Shown here one piece after another: positions 24,092 through 33,156 of a stretch of DNA of 51,799 nt. Positions within the stretch are counted from its first letter, which is position 1; each line of letters starts with the position of its first letter. Made by a program: the position numbers and the translations under genes. The stretch is taken from assembly GCA_964470995.1 (NCBI GenBank), contig CAYYEP010000009.1, positions 1-51,799 on the forward strand. The letters are read 5' to 3'. A model generated the notes under the pieces. That model saw nothing but the letters and a program-made list of their open reading frames with translations. It made no database searches and was not told where the DNA came from. The stretch is from UBA5738 sp964470995. GTDB lineage: Bacteria; Patescibacteriota; Minisyncoccia; Minisyncoccales; UBA5738.

Positions 24092-24577
24092 ATGCTTATT
24101 CTAGGAATTGACCCCGGCCTGGCCACTACCGGCTTTGGGCTGGTGCAGCCTGAAAAAACTGGCCCCTCAAAACTCAAATGTATTGCCTATGGGACCATCG
24201 ACACCACTCCCGACCTTATCCTTCCCGACCGGCTTAAAAAAATCCACACCGACTTAAATCGCATTATCACCCAATACCAGCCCCAGGCCCTGGTCATGGA
24301 AAATGTATTTTTCTTCAAAAACGCCAAAACCATCATCCCTGTCAGCCAGGCGCAGGGAGTCATTCTTTTATCCGCGGCTAAAAAAAGGATGCCGGTCTAC
24401 CGATTCACCCCCATTGAAGTAAAAAAGACTATCACCGGCTTTACCAAATCCGACAAGAAAGATGTGCAGCGCGAAATCAGAAAAATACTGCGCCTGGAGG
24501 AAATCCCCAAACCCGACGATGCCGCCGACGCCCTCTCGATCGCGTCCACCTATCTTATCCGCAGTATGAACCTGTAA
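24092..24577 (+). CDS. ruvC: Crossover junction endodeoxyribonuclease RuvC
   Basis: Resolves Holliday junctions. The 161 residues start with GIDPGLATTGFG (catalytic D7). The next acidic motif is VMENVFFFKNAKTI, then QAQGVILLSA, and the C-terminal pair KPDDAADALSIA completes the four-carboxylate site. Length is usual for the family. ruvA and ruvB are not in the window. It follows yebC in the common order but with a repeat and a small reverse gene between them. It ends before a bidirectional terminator shared with tyrS. Confidence 0.95.
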   Translation: MLILGIDPGLATTGFGLVQPEKTGPSKLKCIAYGTIDTTPDLILPDRLKKIHTDLNRIITQYQPQALVMENVFFFKNAKTIIPVSQAQGVILLSAAKKRMPVYRFTPIEVKKTITGFTKSDKKDVQREIRKILRLEEIPKPDDAADALSIASTYLIRSMNL

Positions 24578-24600
24578 CCCCGCAAATTAACTTAATTTAA

Positions 24601-24634
24601 CTAAAAAACTGTTGAAATTATCAACAGTTTTTTA
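24601..24634. terminator. Bidirectional terminator between ruvC and tyrS
   Basis: 15-bp perfect stem CTAAAAAACTGTTGA with its complement and a 4-nt loop. It carries an A-tract/T-tract pair and serves both converging genes. Confidence 0.85.
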
Positions 24635-24660
24635 GTGTTTTATCAACAGATTATCCACAG

Positions 24661-25899
24661 TTAATCAATCTTTGAGAATTTATTTTTACCGATCTGGATA
24701 ATAGATCCTTTTTTTATCTTGGCTTTTTCTTTTAAATCGCTCACCACATTATCATCAACCCTAACCCCGCCCTGCTCAATCAACCTTCTCGCTTCAGAGG
24801 TTGAAGAAATATAACCCGTCGCCATAACCAAATCAATTATTGGTTCTTCTATAAATTCCGCTCCAGCCCAATCGTTGTCCTCCCATTTTTGCAGCTTTTT
24901 TTTAAGGGAGGGGATTTCTGATGGTAATTTCCCCCGTTGCTTTACTGAAACAAATTCCGCCATCGCTTTCTCGGCTGCCGCCGAATTATTATATGCCGCC
25001 ACAATCTCTTTAGCTAATTCCATTTTCACATCCCGCGGGTGCTTCCGTTCTTCCCGCACCGCTTCTTTGTTGTTTTCTATCTCTTCTTTCGGCATATCGG
25101 TCAATAACTCGAAATAATTCCACACCAGATCGTCGCCGATCTGCATTATTTTACAAAACATTTCTATTGGTTCTTCGTTAATTTTAATATAATTGCCCAC
25201 AGATTTGCTCATCTTTTTTGCCCCGTCAATACCGATCAGCAAGGGGACGGTCATTACATCCTGCTCCGGTTGTCCGAACACCCTTTGTACCTTGCGCCCG
25301 AACAAAAGATTTAACCACTGGTCATGCCCGCCCAGCTCCACATCCGCCCTGATCGCCACCGAGTCATACCCCTGCAATAACGGATATAAAAGCTCCAGCA
25401 TACTCACATCAATCCCCGCTTTTAGCCGTTTCTGGAAATCGTCCCTCTCAATCAGTCGCGCCACCGTAAATCTCCCCGCCAAATCCATTAAAAATGACAT
25501 CGGCTTTTGCCCAAACCATTCGCTGTTGTAGTGCACTTCGGCCGCGTCAATATCAATTACTTTGGCGGCTTGCTTTATATAATCCTTCATGTTATCCCGA
25601 ATTTGTTCCGGCGTCAGCGGCGGCCGCGACGTCGTTCTCCCCGAAGGATCCCCGATTAAAGTGGTAAAATCGCCGATTATCAGCACCGCTTTATGTCCCA
25701 TTTTTTGGAATTGCGCCAGTTTGCGCAACCCTACCGAATGGCCAAGATGAATGTCAGGCGCCGTCGGATCAATCCCCATCTTAATGCGCAGCTGTTTCCC
25801 GGATTTTAATTTTTCCGGCAAAGTGGCGACATCAAACACCGCGTCCACCCCTCTGTGTATCACCTCTTCGATTTTTTGCGGATCAGTGTTTATTTCCAT
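24661..25899 (-). CDS. tyrS: Tyrosine--tRNA ligase
   Basis: 412 residues, class I. HIGH-type motif HLGH (51-54) in PDIHLGHSVGLRK, the tyrosine-site region LLQGYDSVAIRADVELGGHDQ, and KMSKS in AKKMSKSVGNY (about 233). The helical anticodon domain and a C-terminal S4-type RNA-binding domain follow (about 345-412, with EARRLIEQGGVRVD). The HLGH form and the early GIDPTAPDIH segment are typical of the TyrZ-like branch. No Shine-Dalgarno. It is divergent from the penicillin-binding protein gene and ends in the terminator shared with ruvC. Secure. Confidence 0.96.
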   Translation of the reverse strand: MEINTDPQKIEEVIHRGVDAVFDVATLPEKLKSGKQLRIKMGIDPTAPDIHLGHSVGLRKLAQFQKMGHKAVLIIGDFTTLIGDPSGRTTSRPPLTPEQIRDNMKDYIKQAAKVIDIDAAEVHYNSEWFGQKPMSFLMDLAGRFTVARLIERDDFQKRLKAGIDVSMLELLYPLLQGYDSVAIRADVELGGHDQWLNLLFGRKVQRVFGQPEQDVMTVPLLIGIDGAKKMSKSVGNYIKINEEPIEMFCKIMQIGDDLVWNYFELLTDMPKEEIENNKEAVREERKHPRDVKMELAKEIVAAYNNSAAAEKAMAEFVSVKQRGKLPSEIPSLKKKLQKWEDNDWAGAEFIEEPIIDLVMATGYISSTSEARRLIEQGGVRVDDNVVSDLKEKAKIKKGSIIQIGKNKFSKID

Positions 25900-25970
25900 A
25901 TTGATTCATTTTACAATAAAAAAATCAGCCCATAAATAGGTTTCTTCCACTAAATTAGTAAATAATTTCC

Positions 25971-27935
25971 ATGAAATTGTCAAAGTTAAAAATTCCCAAA
26001 TTCACCTTTTTTAAAAAAAACCCCTCAAAAAAACCTGGCCGCATAGGCATTATTCTTTTCAATTTTTTTGGGATTTTATTACTCTTGGGATTGCTTGGTA
26101 TCGCCTTTGTGGGTATGCTTTTTATTTATTACACGCGCGATCTGCCCCGGCCGGAAAAATTCTCCGAAAAAACCACCACCCAGTCAACTAAAATATATGA
26201 CCGCTCCGGCGGAATCCTCCTATACGAAATATACGGCGAAGAAAAACGCAATTGGGTCGATTTTTCCGCGATTCCCGATACGGTCAAAAAAATGGCTGTC
26301 GCCGCGGAAGATAAAAATTTTTATGAAAATAATGTTGGTATTGATATCGAAGGTCTTGTCCGTTCGGTTTTAATTTTTTCCAAGACCGGAAAAATGACCG
26401 GCGCTTCCACTATCCCCCAACAGTTGATCCGGTCAACTTTTTTAACCAATGAACGATCGGTTGAAAGAAAAATTCGCGAGATTGTTATGGCAATTGAACT
26501 GACGCGACGTTATTCCAAAGATCAGGTACTTGAGTGGTATCTAAATCAGGTTCCTTTTGGTCAGAATACCTACGGCATTGGTGCCGCCAGCGTAAATTAT
26601 TTTGGCAAGCCCGTCGCCGAAATCAACGCCGCTGAAGCCGCCACCCTAATTTCCTTAATCCAAGCCCCCTCGTACTACCCAAACCACTTCAGCGATCTAA
26701 TGCTCCGCAAAGAATACGTAATAAACCGTATGGTTGAGGACGGATACATAAATTACGAACAAGCCGAAGAAGCCAAAAAAACCGAAATTAAATTTATTGA
26801 AAAAGAAAACACCATTAAAGCGCCATACTTCACCTTGTGGATCAAACAAAGCCTCGAAGAGAAATACGGCAAAGAATATCTTCAGGAAGCCGGGTTAAAA
26901 GTGATCACTTCTCTTGATTGGAACATGCAGCAACAAGCCGAACAAATCGTGCGCGATGGTGTTAAAAAAAACTACGCCTATAATTCCCATAATGGCGCCC
27001 TGATTGCCCTCGACCCCAAAAACGGCCAGATTTTAACAATGACCGTTGGTTCCGGCGATTATTACGATAAATCTTATCCCGAAGGCTGTACTCCCGGCGT
27101 CGACTGCCTTTTTGATCCGCAATACAATGTGGCGGTTCAGGAACCCGGCCGCCAGCCCGGTTCATCATTTAAGCCAATCGTATACGCCGAGGCTTTCGAA
27201 AAAGGTTACAGCGACAAAACCGTCGTCGATGATGTTTATACCTGCTTCGGCAAGTGGGGTGGAAAAGAATATTGTCCCCAGAATTACGATCTCCGCTTCC
27301 GTGGCGCAGTAACTCTGCGTTCAGCCTTGGCTTGCTCCCTTAATGTTCCAGCGGTAAAAGTCTTAAATTCGTTAGCTGGTCTTAATGACAGTATTGCCAA
27401 AGCCAAAGAAATGGGAATAACTACCCTTGATAATCCTTCCGCCTTCTACGGCCTTTCTTTGGTCCTGGGAGGCGGTGAAGTAACTTTATTGGATATGACA
27501 TCGGCTTATGGTGTTTTTGCCGCCCAGGGTTATCGTATGCCCCCTACCGGCATCATAAAGATAACTAACAACCTTGGTAATACGGTTTCGGATAATAACA
27601 AAACCCCGCAAAAAGTATTAAGCTCTCGTAGCGCCAATACAATTAGCAGTATCCTTTCCGACAACAATGCCCGTGCCCCGATATTCGGCTACAGCTCCCC
27701 CCTCTACTTTTCCAACTATAGTAATGTCGCGGTAAAAACTGGAACCACAAGCGATTACCGTGATGGATGGATTATCGGATATACACCCTCGATTGTTGTT
27801 GGAATATGGGTTGGTAATAGTAATAATGAAGCAATGAGTAAAGAACCTGGCTATGTTGTCGCGGGACCCATTTGGCACCAGTTTATGGAAAAGATATTGC
27901 CTAATTATTCCAGCGATCTATTCCCGGCAATATAA
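25971..27935 (+). CDS. Class A penicillin-binding protein (PBP1A-type)
   Basis: 654-residue bifunctional peptidoglycan synthase. A basic N-terminus and one membrane anchor (about 25-50) precede the GT51 glycosyltransferase (about 75-240: AAEDKNFYENNVGID, GASTIPQQLIR, RKIREIVMAIELTRRYSKDQVLEWYLNQ). The transpeptidase follows (about 330-630) with SSFK (398-401), SLN in ACSLNVPAV, and KTGTTSDYRDGW. Both active sites look complete. It lies alone between tyrS and dnaN with its own terminator. Together with the MurE-like ligase, the 3D-domain protein and the M23 peptidase, it indicates that this organism makes a peptidoglycan wall. Confidence 0.95.
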   Translation: MKLSKLKIPKFTFFKKNPSKKPGRIGIILFNFFGILLLLGLLGIAFVGMLFIYYTRDLPRPEKFSEKTTTQSTKIYDRSGGILLYEIYGEEKRNWVDFSAIPDTVKKMAVAAEDKNFYENNVGIDIEGLVRSVLIFSKTGKMTGASTIPQQLIRSTFLTNERSVERKIREIVMAIELTRRYSKDQVLEWYLNQVPFGQNTYGIGAASVNYFGKPVAEINAAEAATLISLIQAPSYYPNHFSDLMLRKEYVINRMVEDGYINYEQAEEAKKTEIKFIEKENTIKAPYFTLWIKQSLEEKYGKEYLQEAGLKVITSLDWNMQQQAEQIVRDGVKKNYAYNSHNGALIALDPKNGQILTMTVGSGDYYDKSYPEGCTPGVDCLFDPQYNVAVQEPGRQPGSSFKPIVYAEAFEKGYSDKTVVDDVYTCFGKWGGKEYCPQNYDLRFRGAVTLRSALACSLNVPAVKVLNSLAGLNDSIAKAKEMGITTLDNPSAFYGLSLVLGGGEVTLLDMTSAYGVFAAQGYRMPPTGIIKITNNLGNTVSDNNKTPQKVLSSRSANTISSILSDNNARAPIFGYSSPLYFSNYSNVAVKTGTTSDYRDGWIIGYTPSIVVGIWVGNSNNEAMSKEPGYVVAGPIWHQFMEKILPNYSSDLFPAI

Positions 27936-27946
27936 ATCCTTATCAC

Positions 27947-27976
27947 AAAGCTCCGCCCTTGGCGGAGCTTTTTTAG
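27947..27976 (+). terminator. Terminator of the penicillin-binding protein gene
   Basis: AAAGCTCCGCC and GGCGGAGCTTT pair around CTT and are followed by TTTAG; 11 bp after the stop. Confidence 0.9.
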
Positions 27977-28031
27977 TTTTTTATTAACCCGCTAACTATC
28001 CCCTGACCCCTGCCTCATAACAATCTATTGA

Positions 28032-29168
28032 TCAATATTTTTTAATTGGCATCAAAATATAAATAAAATCGGCGGAATCGGCCGGCTTTAATACTCCCGG
28101 GCCGTCATCACTGGAAAATTCAAACAAACACCTGTCATCCTTAATTGAATTAAGCCCCTCGGCCAAAAAACGGTAGTTAAATGTAATCGATATGTTTTCC
28201 CCGCTCACTTTATCCAACTTCATTTCGCTTTCATATTCCCCCAACTCGGCCGACTTGCTTGTAATCGTTAAAACCCCTTCTTTTTGCGACAACTTAATCA
28301 CGATTTCATTTCCCTTGCCCGCAAAAAGTCCCGCCGATTTTAAATGATTTAATAATTCTTTCTTTGAAAATTCCATACTCGCCACATAAGAAGCCGGAAT
28401 AATCGCCTGATAATCGGGAAATTCTCCATCAATCAGCCGGCTGACAAACTGAATCCGGGCCTGCGCCGCGTCATCGCCAGAATCAATCCCGATCGTTATT
28501 TGGTTAACCGAAAAAAAGATATTCAGGCTCTCTTTTTTATCGCCAAATATTGATATAATTTCTTTTACTGCTCGCGCCGGCAGAATTATTGAATACCCCT
28601 TCGATAATGATTTTCCCTTAGGGGTATTTATTGTTTTTTCACCCAAGCGAAAGCTGTCCGTTGCCACTATTTTTATTTCACTGCCCGAAAAAAGCGCATA
28701 AACACCTGTTATTTCCGGTTTAACCGAAGAAGAACTCGTAAAATTAATTACTTGTGCCAAGGCTTGGCAAAAAATATCCGATTTTATAGTTAAAAATTCC
28801 CCTTCGGTATTTATCGGCAATACTGGAAACTCGTCCGCACTCAACCCCTTAAGGGTTGATTTACGCCTCTCTCCCGTAACCGTAACCGAATTAGCGTCTG
28901 AATCAATCCCGACCGAGCCGGGGGGAAACGAACCTACCAGCCCCGAAAATGTTTGCGCCGGTAACGCCACCCCTCCCTCCCCTTCGGTTTTTGATAATAA
29001 CTTCCACGATATTCCCGTCTCTAAATTGGTTGCAATCACGGTTAATGAATTCTTTTCCGCTTTTAAAAGAATATTGCTCAATATTGGCAAAGTAACATCT
29101 TTTCCGGTTATCTTCTCGACTGAAGATACCGCTTGATAAAGCTTTTCTTGTAATATTTTAATTTTCAT
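28032..29168 (-). CDS. dnaN: DNA polymerase III beta sliding clamp
   Basis: 378 residues in three topologically equal domains. Family landmarks include the N-terminal MKIKILQEKLYQAVSSVEKI, TLPILSNILLKAE, LPAQTFSGLVGSFP, the second-domain start LCQALAQVINFTSSSSVKPEITGVYALF-like region, and the C-terminal end YILMPIKKY, which corresponds to the peptide-binding pocket strand. It is the processivity ring loaded by HolA-containing complexes. It lies downstream of dnaA on the same strand in the classical order, separated by 238 bp that carry DnaA boxes. No Shine-Dalgarno. Confidence 0.96.
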   Translation of the reverse strand: MKIKILQEKLYQAVSSVEKITGKDVTLPILSNILLKAEKNSLTVIATNLETGISWKLLSKTEGEGGVALPAQTFSGLVGSFPPGSVGIDSDANSVTVTGERRKSTLKGLSADEFPVLPINTEGEFLTIKSDIFCQALAQVINFTSSSSVKPEITGVYALFSGSEIKIVATDSFRLGEKTINTPKGKSLSKGYSIILPARAVKEIISIFGDKKESLNIFFSVNQITIGIDSGDDAAQARIQFVSRLIDGEFPDYQAIIPASYVASMEFSKKELLNHLKSAGLFAGKGNEIVIKLSQKEGVLTITSKSAELGEYESEMKLDKVSGENISITFNYRFLAEGLNSIKDDRCLFEFSSDDGPGVLKPADSADFIYILMPIKKY

Positions 29169-29179
29169 TTTTTTAAGAG

Positions 29180-29279
29180 TATTTATATTATTTATTTAAT
29201 TATTAATTAGTATTAATAATATAGCTTGTGGATAACTCGTTATTTAAGATCAAATCCGCTTCGAATAACTTGTGGATTG
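29180..29279. other. dnaA-dnaN intergenic region: AT-rich block and DnaA boxes
   Basis: An almost pure A/T run (about 29180-29224) abuts TGTGGATAA (29227-29235), a perfect DnaA box on the minus strand, with a near-match TGTGGATTG at 29271-29279. The AT-rich block resembles a DNA-unwinding element. Confidence 0.55.
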
Positions 29280-29406
29280 ATGTGGTGCGGTGATGTTTAA
29301 CGGCTGTTGGTTTTTCTTTATGTTTATTGTTTGTGTTAAAGGTTTCACCTTTCTTCCTCATCTCTTACTCTGGTTGTCCCCAATTTTATCCTCTCTTTTT
29401 CAACAA

Positions 29407-30762
29407 CTACGAGTTATATATTTTTTGCCTTAAAATGTTAATTTCTTCCTGGAAATTATCATTAGTTTTTATTTCGGAAGAAATTTTTTTGTATGCATGC
29501 ATTACTGTGGTGTGGTCTTTGTCTCCCATTTTTCTTCCAATAAAGGGAAATGAAGCGTTTAATTCTTCCCTTAATAAATACATCACTACTTGGCGCGGCT
29601 TAACGATTTCTTTTTTTCTTGAATCCGACAGGATATCTTTTTCTTTGAGGTCGTAGAATTCGACCGCGCTTTGAATTATTTTTTTAAAATTGACTATTTT
29701 TTTGGGATTAATTGATGATAAAATTGATTGGCATAGATCTACTGTTGGTGTTACGTTTTTAAATTTTGTGTGGGCGGCAACTTTAGTTAGAGCTCCCTCC
29801 AATTCTCTGATATTGCTTTGAATTGAGGATGCGATCGAAGATAGGATTTCGTCAGTGAATAAAAGTCCTAGTTGTTGGCATTTGGTTTTTAATATTGCCA
29901 TTCGGGTTTCAAAATCTGGCAGGCTGACATCGGCGATCATCCCCCCCTCGAAGCGCGACCTTAATCTGTCGGAAAGCTCGGGTATTGATTTTGGGGCGCG
30001 ATCCGATGATAATACTATTTGTAAATTTTTATTGTATAGGCTGTTGAAGATATAAAAAAATTCATCTTGAGTCCTTTCTTTTCCGGAAATAAACTGAATG
30101 TCGTCAATAATAAATACGGTTGTATCCAGGTATTTGGCGCGCAGGGTTTCTATTGTGCCGTTGCGTATTGCGTAAATAATCTCGGATGTCAATTTTTCCG
30201 TTGGGATATAGCGAACCTTTTTTCCGGGCATATTATTTAATACTTCATTGCCCAACGCTTGAAGCAAATGGGTTTTTCCCAACCCCACCCCGCCATAAAT
30301 AAACAGCGGGTTATAAATCATTCCCGGGTTTTTGGCTGCCGCCCAAGCGGCGGCGTGGGCTAGTTCGTTATATGGACCAACAATAAAACCGTTAAATGAA
30401 TATTTTGGGTTAAGATTAGCGTCCCGGTTGAATTTGAGTTCGTCAAAACCTAATTGTCCTGAAGGATTGGGTTGGGGCGTGGTCGGGGCTGTTTTTTGCT
30501 TGATTGTGGTTGGGGTATCTTTTATAACCCTGAAAAGAACCTCCCGGATCGAGGTGTTGGTATCGCGTAAAAGTTTTAGAATTTGTTTGTGGTATTTTTG
30601 TTCGAGCCACTCTTTTGCGAACGCGTTTGGGGTGGCCACTACCGCCTCCCCGTTTTCAATGCAAACAATGCTCGTCGATTTAAACCAAGTAGTGAATATT
30701 GCCGGAGAAACATTTAATTGTATTTGAGCCAGAATTGAGTTCCAGGTTTCTTCGTTTGTCAT
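29407..30762 (-). CDS. dnaA: Chromosomal replication initiator DnaA
   Basis: 451 residues from the ATG at 30762, giving the family start MTNEETWNSILAQIQ; the longer reading to 30819 is rejected. Domain I (1-80), a short linker, AAA+ domain III with GGVGLGKT (157-164), Walker B FIIDDIQF and sensor RSRFEGG. The domain IV DNA-binding helix-turn-helix (about 365-450) carries the DnaA signature region GRKMGDKDHTTVMHAYKKI. It binds DnaA boxes and opens the origin. dnaN is downstream; rpmH diverges on the other side. Secure. Confidence 0.97.
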   Translation of the reverse strand: MTNEETWNSILAQIQLNVSPAIFTTWFKSTSIVCIENGEAVVATPNAFAKEWLEQKYHKQILKLLRDTNTSIREVLFRVIKDTPTTIKQKTAPTTPQPNPSGQLGFDELKFNRDANLNPKYSFNGFIVGPYNELAHAAAWAAAKNPGMIYNPLFIYGGVGLGKTHLLQALGNEVLNNMPGKKVRYIPTEKLTSEIIYAIRNGTIETLRAKYLDTTVFIIDDIQFISGKERTQDEFFYIFNSLYNKNLQIVLSSDRAPKSIPELSDRLRSRFEGGMIADVSLPDFETRMAILKTKCQQLGLLFTDEILSSIASSIQSNIRELEGALTKVAAHTKFKNVTPTVDLCQSILSSINPKKIVNFKKIIQSAVEFYDLKEKDILSDSRKKEIVKPRQVVMYLLREELNASFPFIGRKMGDKDHTTVMHAYKKISSEIKTNDNFQEEINILRQKIYNS

Positions 30763-31048
30763 GAAGTTTTTGCTATATTGTTCCTGCTGTTGTTTTCTTG
30801 GTATGAGCCGAAACTTCAACCAGAGTGGTTTTTAATGGTGGTTGGGGTTTATGTTGGGTAGTTAATAATTATAACTCCCGCAGAACATTGCCGAAAGCGG
30901 CGAAATTTGGGGTTACTTTATACAAAAAAACAACCGATATGTAATTTTTTTGTTGATTGCAGGTGATTGATATTGGCGATTACCTTTAAAAATATGCCGC
31001 CATAAAATTTTTTTTAAAAAAAGCAATATATCGGAGCTGTTTATAACT

Positions 31049-31078
31049 TGTGGAAAACTATGGGTATAATGTGGATAA
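31049..31078. other. DnaA boxes upstream of dnaA (probable oriC)
   Basis: TGTGGAAAA (31049-31057) and the perfect box TGTGGATAA (31070-31078), both matching DnaA boxes on the minus strand, lie in the 613-bp non-coding region between dnaA and rpmH. That region also holds an AT-rich stretch (about 30900-31050) and dispersed repeat copy B. Confidence 0.6.
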
Positions 31079-31131
31079 AACCGTTTACCGATCAATTATT
31101 GAGATTATCACTAATGTTTTAAAACACAAAA

Positions 31132-31283
31132 TTTATTTACCAGCCAGAATGCCCCGCCGGCTTTGCCGCGGAGATGAATGGCTGCCCGTAGCGTTGCGGA
31201 GGCTAAAAACTTACTTTTCCTAACGTGCAGCGTAAGCGGAGTTAAAGGAATACCGCGGGGCTCTGCCCCCTGGGTAGTTTATT
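31132..31283 (+). repeat. Dispersed structured repeat, copy B
   Basis: Same orientation as copy A (45729-45862) and similar along its whole length, beginning CCAGCCAGAAT-GCCCCGCCGG and ending GGGTAGTTTATT. It lies between the DnaA boxes and rpmH. Confidence 0.85.
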
Positions 31284-31317
31284 GAAATTATTGTTGGTTG
31301 GGCAACCCTGGAGAATC

Positions 31318-31345
31318 TTTACTTTTTGAGATTTTAATGTAGAAT
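31318..31345 (+). promoter_or_regulatory. Possible promoter of rpmH
   Basis: TTTACT (31318-31323), 16-bp spacer, TAGAAT (31340-31345). Plausible but not consensus; the leader would be about 25 nt. Confidence 0.4.
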
Positions 31346-31375
31346 GAAGGCGTATTGAAAGAATAAATAATTGAT

Positions 31376-31510
31376 ATGAGCGTAACGTACCAACCAAAAA
31401 AGAAAAAACGGAGTAAAACACATGGTTTTCGCAAGCGCTCCAAAACTACTGGCGGCCGCCGTGTATTGAAGGCTAGGCGTGCCAAGGGGCGGGCCAAACT
31501 CACGGTATAA
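31376..31510 (+). CDS. rpmH: 50S ribosomal protein L34
   Basis: 44 residues, strongly basic. The family core THGFRKRSKTTGGRRVLKAR and the Arg/Lys-rich end RAKGRAKLTV are plain. It begins with a SVTYQPKKKKR extension typical of the MKRTYQP start in other bacteria. It is the first gene of the rpmH-rnpA-yidC-jag operon next to the origin and ends 7 bp before rnpA. No Shine-Dalgarno. Confidence 0.95.
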   Translation: MSVTYQPKKKKRSKTHGFRKRSKTTGGRRVLKARRAKGRAKLTV

Positions 31511-31517
31511 ATCGGTT

Positions 31518-31862
31518 ATGTTGCCGCCCGCCTTTCGCTTGAGGAAAAAAAAAGACATCAACAGAGTGTTTGCCAATAGGAAAAATTGCAAGAGCGGTCC
31601 ACTGATTTGTAAGACGGCATTAAACGATATTAACGCCGTTCGTTTTTGTTTTGTAGTTTCAAAGCGTGTTTCCAATAAAGCGGTGGTGCGTAATCGTTTA
31701 AAACGCCGCCTCCGGAATGCAGTCGCGGTATTATTGCCTCGCGCAAAAGGGAATTTTGATTGTGTGCTCATTGCTTGCCCCGGTCTCGAAAGTTGGGGGT
31801 ATGGCGAATTGTGTGCGCTGGTCAAAAAGGTCCTCTTTCTTGCCGGTGTCTATAAAAATTAA
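31518..31862 (+). CDS. rnpA: Ribonuclease P protein component
   Basis: 114 residues from the ATG at 31518, giving the family start LPPAFRLRKKKDINRVF; the longer reading overlaps rpmH. The RNA-binding RNR motif is in KAVVRNRLKRRLR, preceded by the strand VRFCFVVSKRVSN. It assists the RNase P RNA in maturing tRNA 5' ends; the RNA gene itself is not in the window. It lies 2 bp before yidC. Confidence 0.94.
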   Translation: MLPPAFRLRKKKDINRVFANRKNCKSGPLICKTALNDINAVRFCFVVSKRVSNKAVVRNRLKRRLRNAVAVLLPRAKGNFDCVLIACPGLESWGYGELCALVKKVLFLAGVYKN

Positions 31863-31864
31863 AA

Positions 31865-32575
31865 ATGAACATTTTTACGGTTTTGCTTTATCAGCCGCTT
31901 TTTAACTTGTTGGTCTTGTTTTATGAATACTTCCCCGGGCACGATTTTGGTGTCGCGGTTATTTTACTTACGATCTTTATTCGTTTGCTTCTCTACCCCC
32001 TGATGGCAGAATCTTTACGGGTACAAAAGGTTACTATGAAGATTCAGCCCCAAATGAAGGAGATTCAGGAAAAATATAAAGATGATAAAGAAAAACAGGC
32101 GATGCTGATTATGCAGCTCTGGCGGGAACACAAGATAAATCCGTTCTCCAGCTTTATGTTTCTTTTGATCCAGATACCCATTTTATGGGCCTTGTATAAG
32201 GTTTTCTTCGATGGATTTAAAGATGGGGCGCTTTCTATGGTTTATAGTTTTTTGCCCAATCCCGGCGTTATTGATCCGATGTTTTTAGGATTGGTAGATC
32301 TCTCCGCCTCTTATCCTTTATTCGCGGTAATTTCGGCGGTCCTGCAGTATTTGCAGGTCAAAATGATGACCCCGCCCAAACCAGCCGATACCGGCCGGGA
32401 GCGTACCCAGTCGGAACAATTCGCGGAAATGCTACGCGTACAGTCAATCTATGTGATGCCGGTGTTTACGGCGCTGATTTTTTGGGGGTTGCCTTCGGCG
32501 CTCGGATTGTATTGGATGGCCAGCAGCCTGTTTACTATTGGCCAGCAATATATAATCTTGAAAAGTAATCGGTAA
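31865..32575 (+). CDS. yidC: Membrane protein insertase YidC/Oxa1 family
   Basis: 236 residues, the short Oxa1-like form without the large periplasmic domain of proteobacterial YidC. About five hydrophobic segments are seen (near 6-22, 27-50, 97-118, 145-170 and 196-225). The conserved cytoplasmic hairpin reads VQKVTMKIQPQMKEIQEKYKD, with an Arg (R60) in the first conserved helix region. It ends with GLPSALGLYWMASSLFTIGQQY, the family's last helix. It inserts membrane proteins and is expected to handle the many multi-pass proteins encoded here. Followed 14 bp later by jag, as in most bacteria. Confidence 0.95.
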   Translation: MNIFTVLLYQPLFNLLVLFYEYFPGHDFGVAVILLTIFIRLLLYPLMAESLRVQKVTMKIQPQMKEIQEKYKDDKEKQAMLIMQLWREHKINPFSSFMFLLIQIPILWALYKVFFDGFKDGALSMVYSFLPNPGVIDPMFLGLVDLSASYPLFAVISAVLQYLQVKMMTPPKPADTGRERTQSEQFAEMLRVQSIYVMPVFTALIFWGLPSALGLYWMASSLFTIGQQYIILKSNR

Positions 32576-32589
32576 CAGCCCTTAAATAT

Positions 32590-33057
32590 ATGGATGAAAA
32601 CAATAAAAAAATCGACTTAAAAGCTGCGCGCCGGGTGGCCCAAAGCCTGCTGGAAAAATTGGCCCCCGAGGTTCATATTAGTTCGGTATCTGAAAGCGAC
32701 GGCACGGTGGCAATTTCTGCCAAAGTTGATGATCCCCAGTTTTTTATCGGTCAAAATATGGAAACCCTTTTGGCGGCTCAACACCTTTTGAAAGTAATGT
32801 TGCGCAAAGACGCCGGAACCCCCTGCCATATAGACATAGACATTAACGGTTATAAAAATAAACGCCGTGAGTATCTAAGGGAATTGGCGGTAAGTACCGC
32901 CAATGAAGTGGCATTAGCCAAGCGTGAAGTGGCTCTTGCGCCGATGAGTGCTTACGAAAGAAGGGTTGTTCATATGGAATTGAGTGAGCGCCGCGACATT
33001 GTTACCGAAAGCCGAGGAACTGGTTCTGACCGCCGTATTGTTGTTCGTCCTGCCTAG
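32590..33057 (+). CDS. Jag/KhpB-type KH-R3H RNA-binding protein
   Basis: 155 residues. A type II KH domain (about 15-88, with FIGQNMETLLAAQHLL in place of the GxxG loop) is followed by the R3H domain (about 90-155), with the R-x-x-x-H pattern in YERRVVHMELSERRDIVTESRGTGSDRRIVV. The N-terminal Jag domain present in Firmicutes is missing. Partners in other bacteria form the KhpA/KhpB RNA-chaperone pair linked to cell division and elongation. It is the last gene of the origin-proximal operon and is followed by a clear terminator. Confidence 0.92.
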   Translation: MDENNKKIDLKAARRVAQSLLEKLAPEVHISSVSESDGTVAISAKVDDPQFFIGQNMETLLAAQHLLKVMLRKDAGTPCHIDIDINGYKNKRREYLRELAVSTANEVALAKREVALAPMSAYERRVVHMELSERRDIVTESRGTGSDRRIVVRPA

Positions 33058-33087
33058 GGCTTTTTAAAAAAAGAACGAGTCTGCCTC

Positions 33088-33114
33088 AAAAATCACCCCG
33101 AAAGGTGATTTTTT
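33088..33114 (+). terminator. Terminator of the rpmH-jag operon
   Basis: AAAAATCACC and GGTGATTTTT form a 10-bp stem with a 6-nt loop and a T-run, 30 bp after the stop codon of jag. Confidence 0.88.
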
Positions 33115-33156
33115 GGATAATAGCCTCGCGATTTTAAGTTTTGCTTATAAGTAGTT

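Noticed and set aside
24641..24660. DnaA-box-like TTATCCACAG beside the tyrS stop codon
   Set aside because: A single site next to a terminator and away from dnaA, without an AT-rich unwinding region; probably chance.
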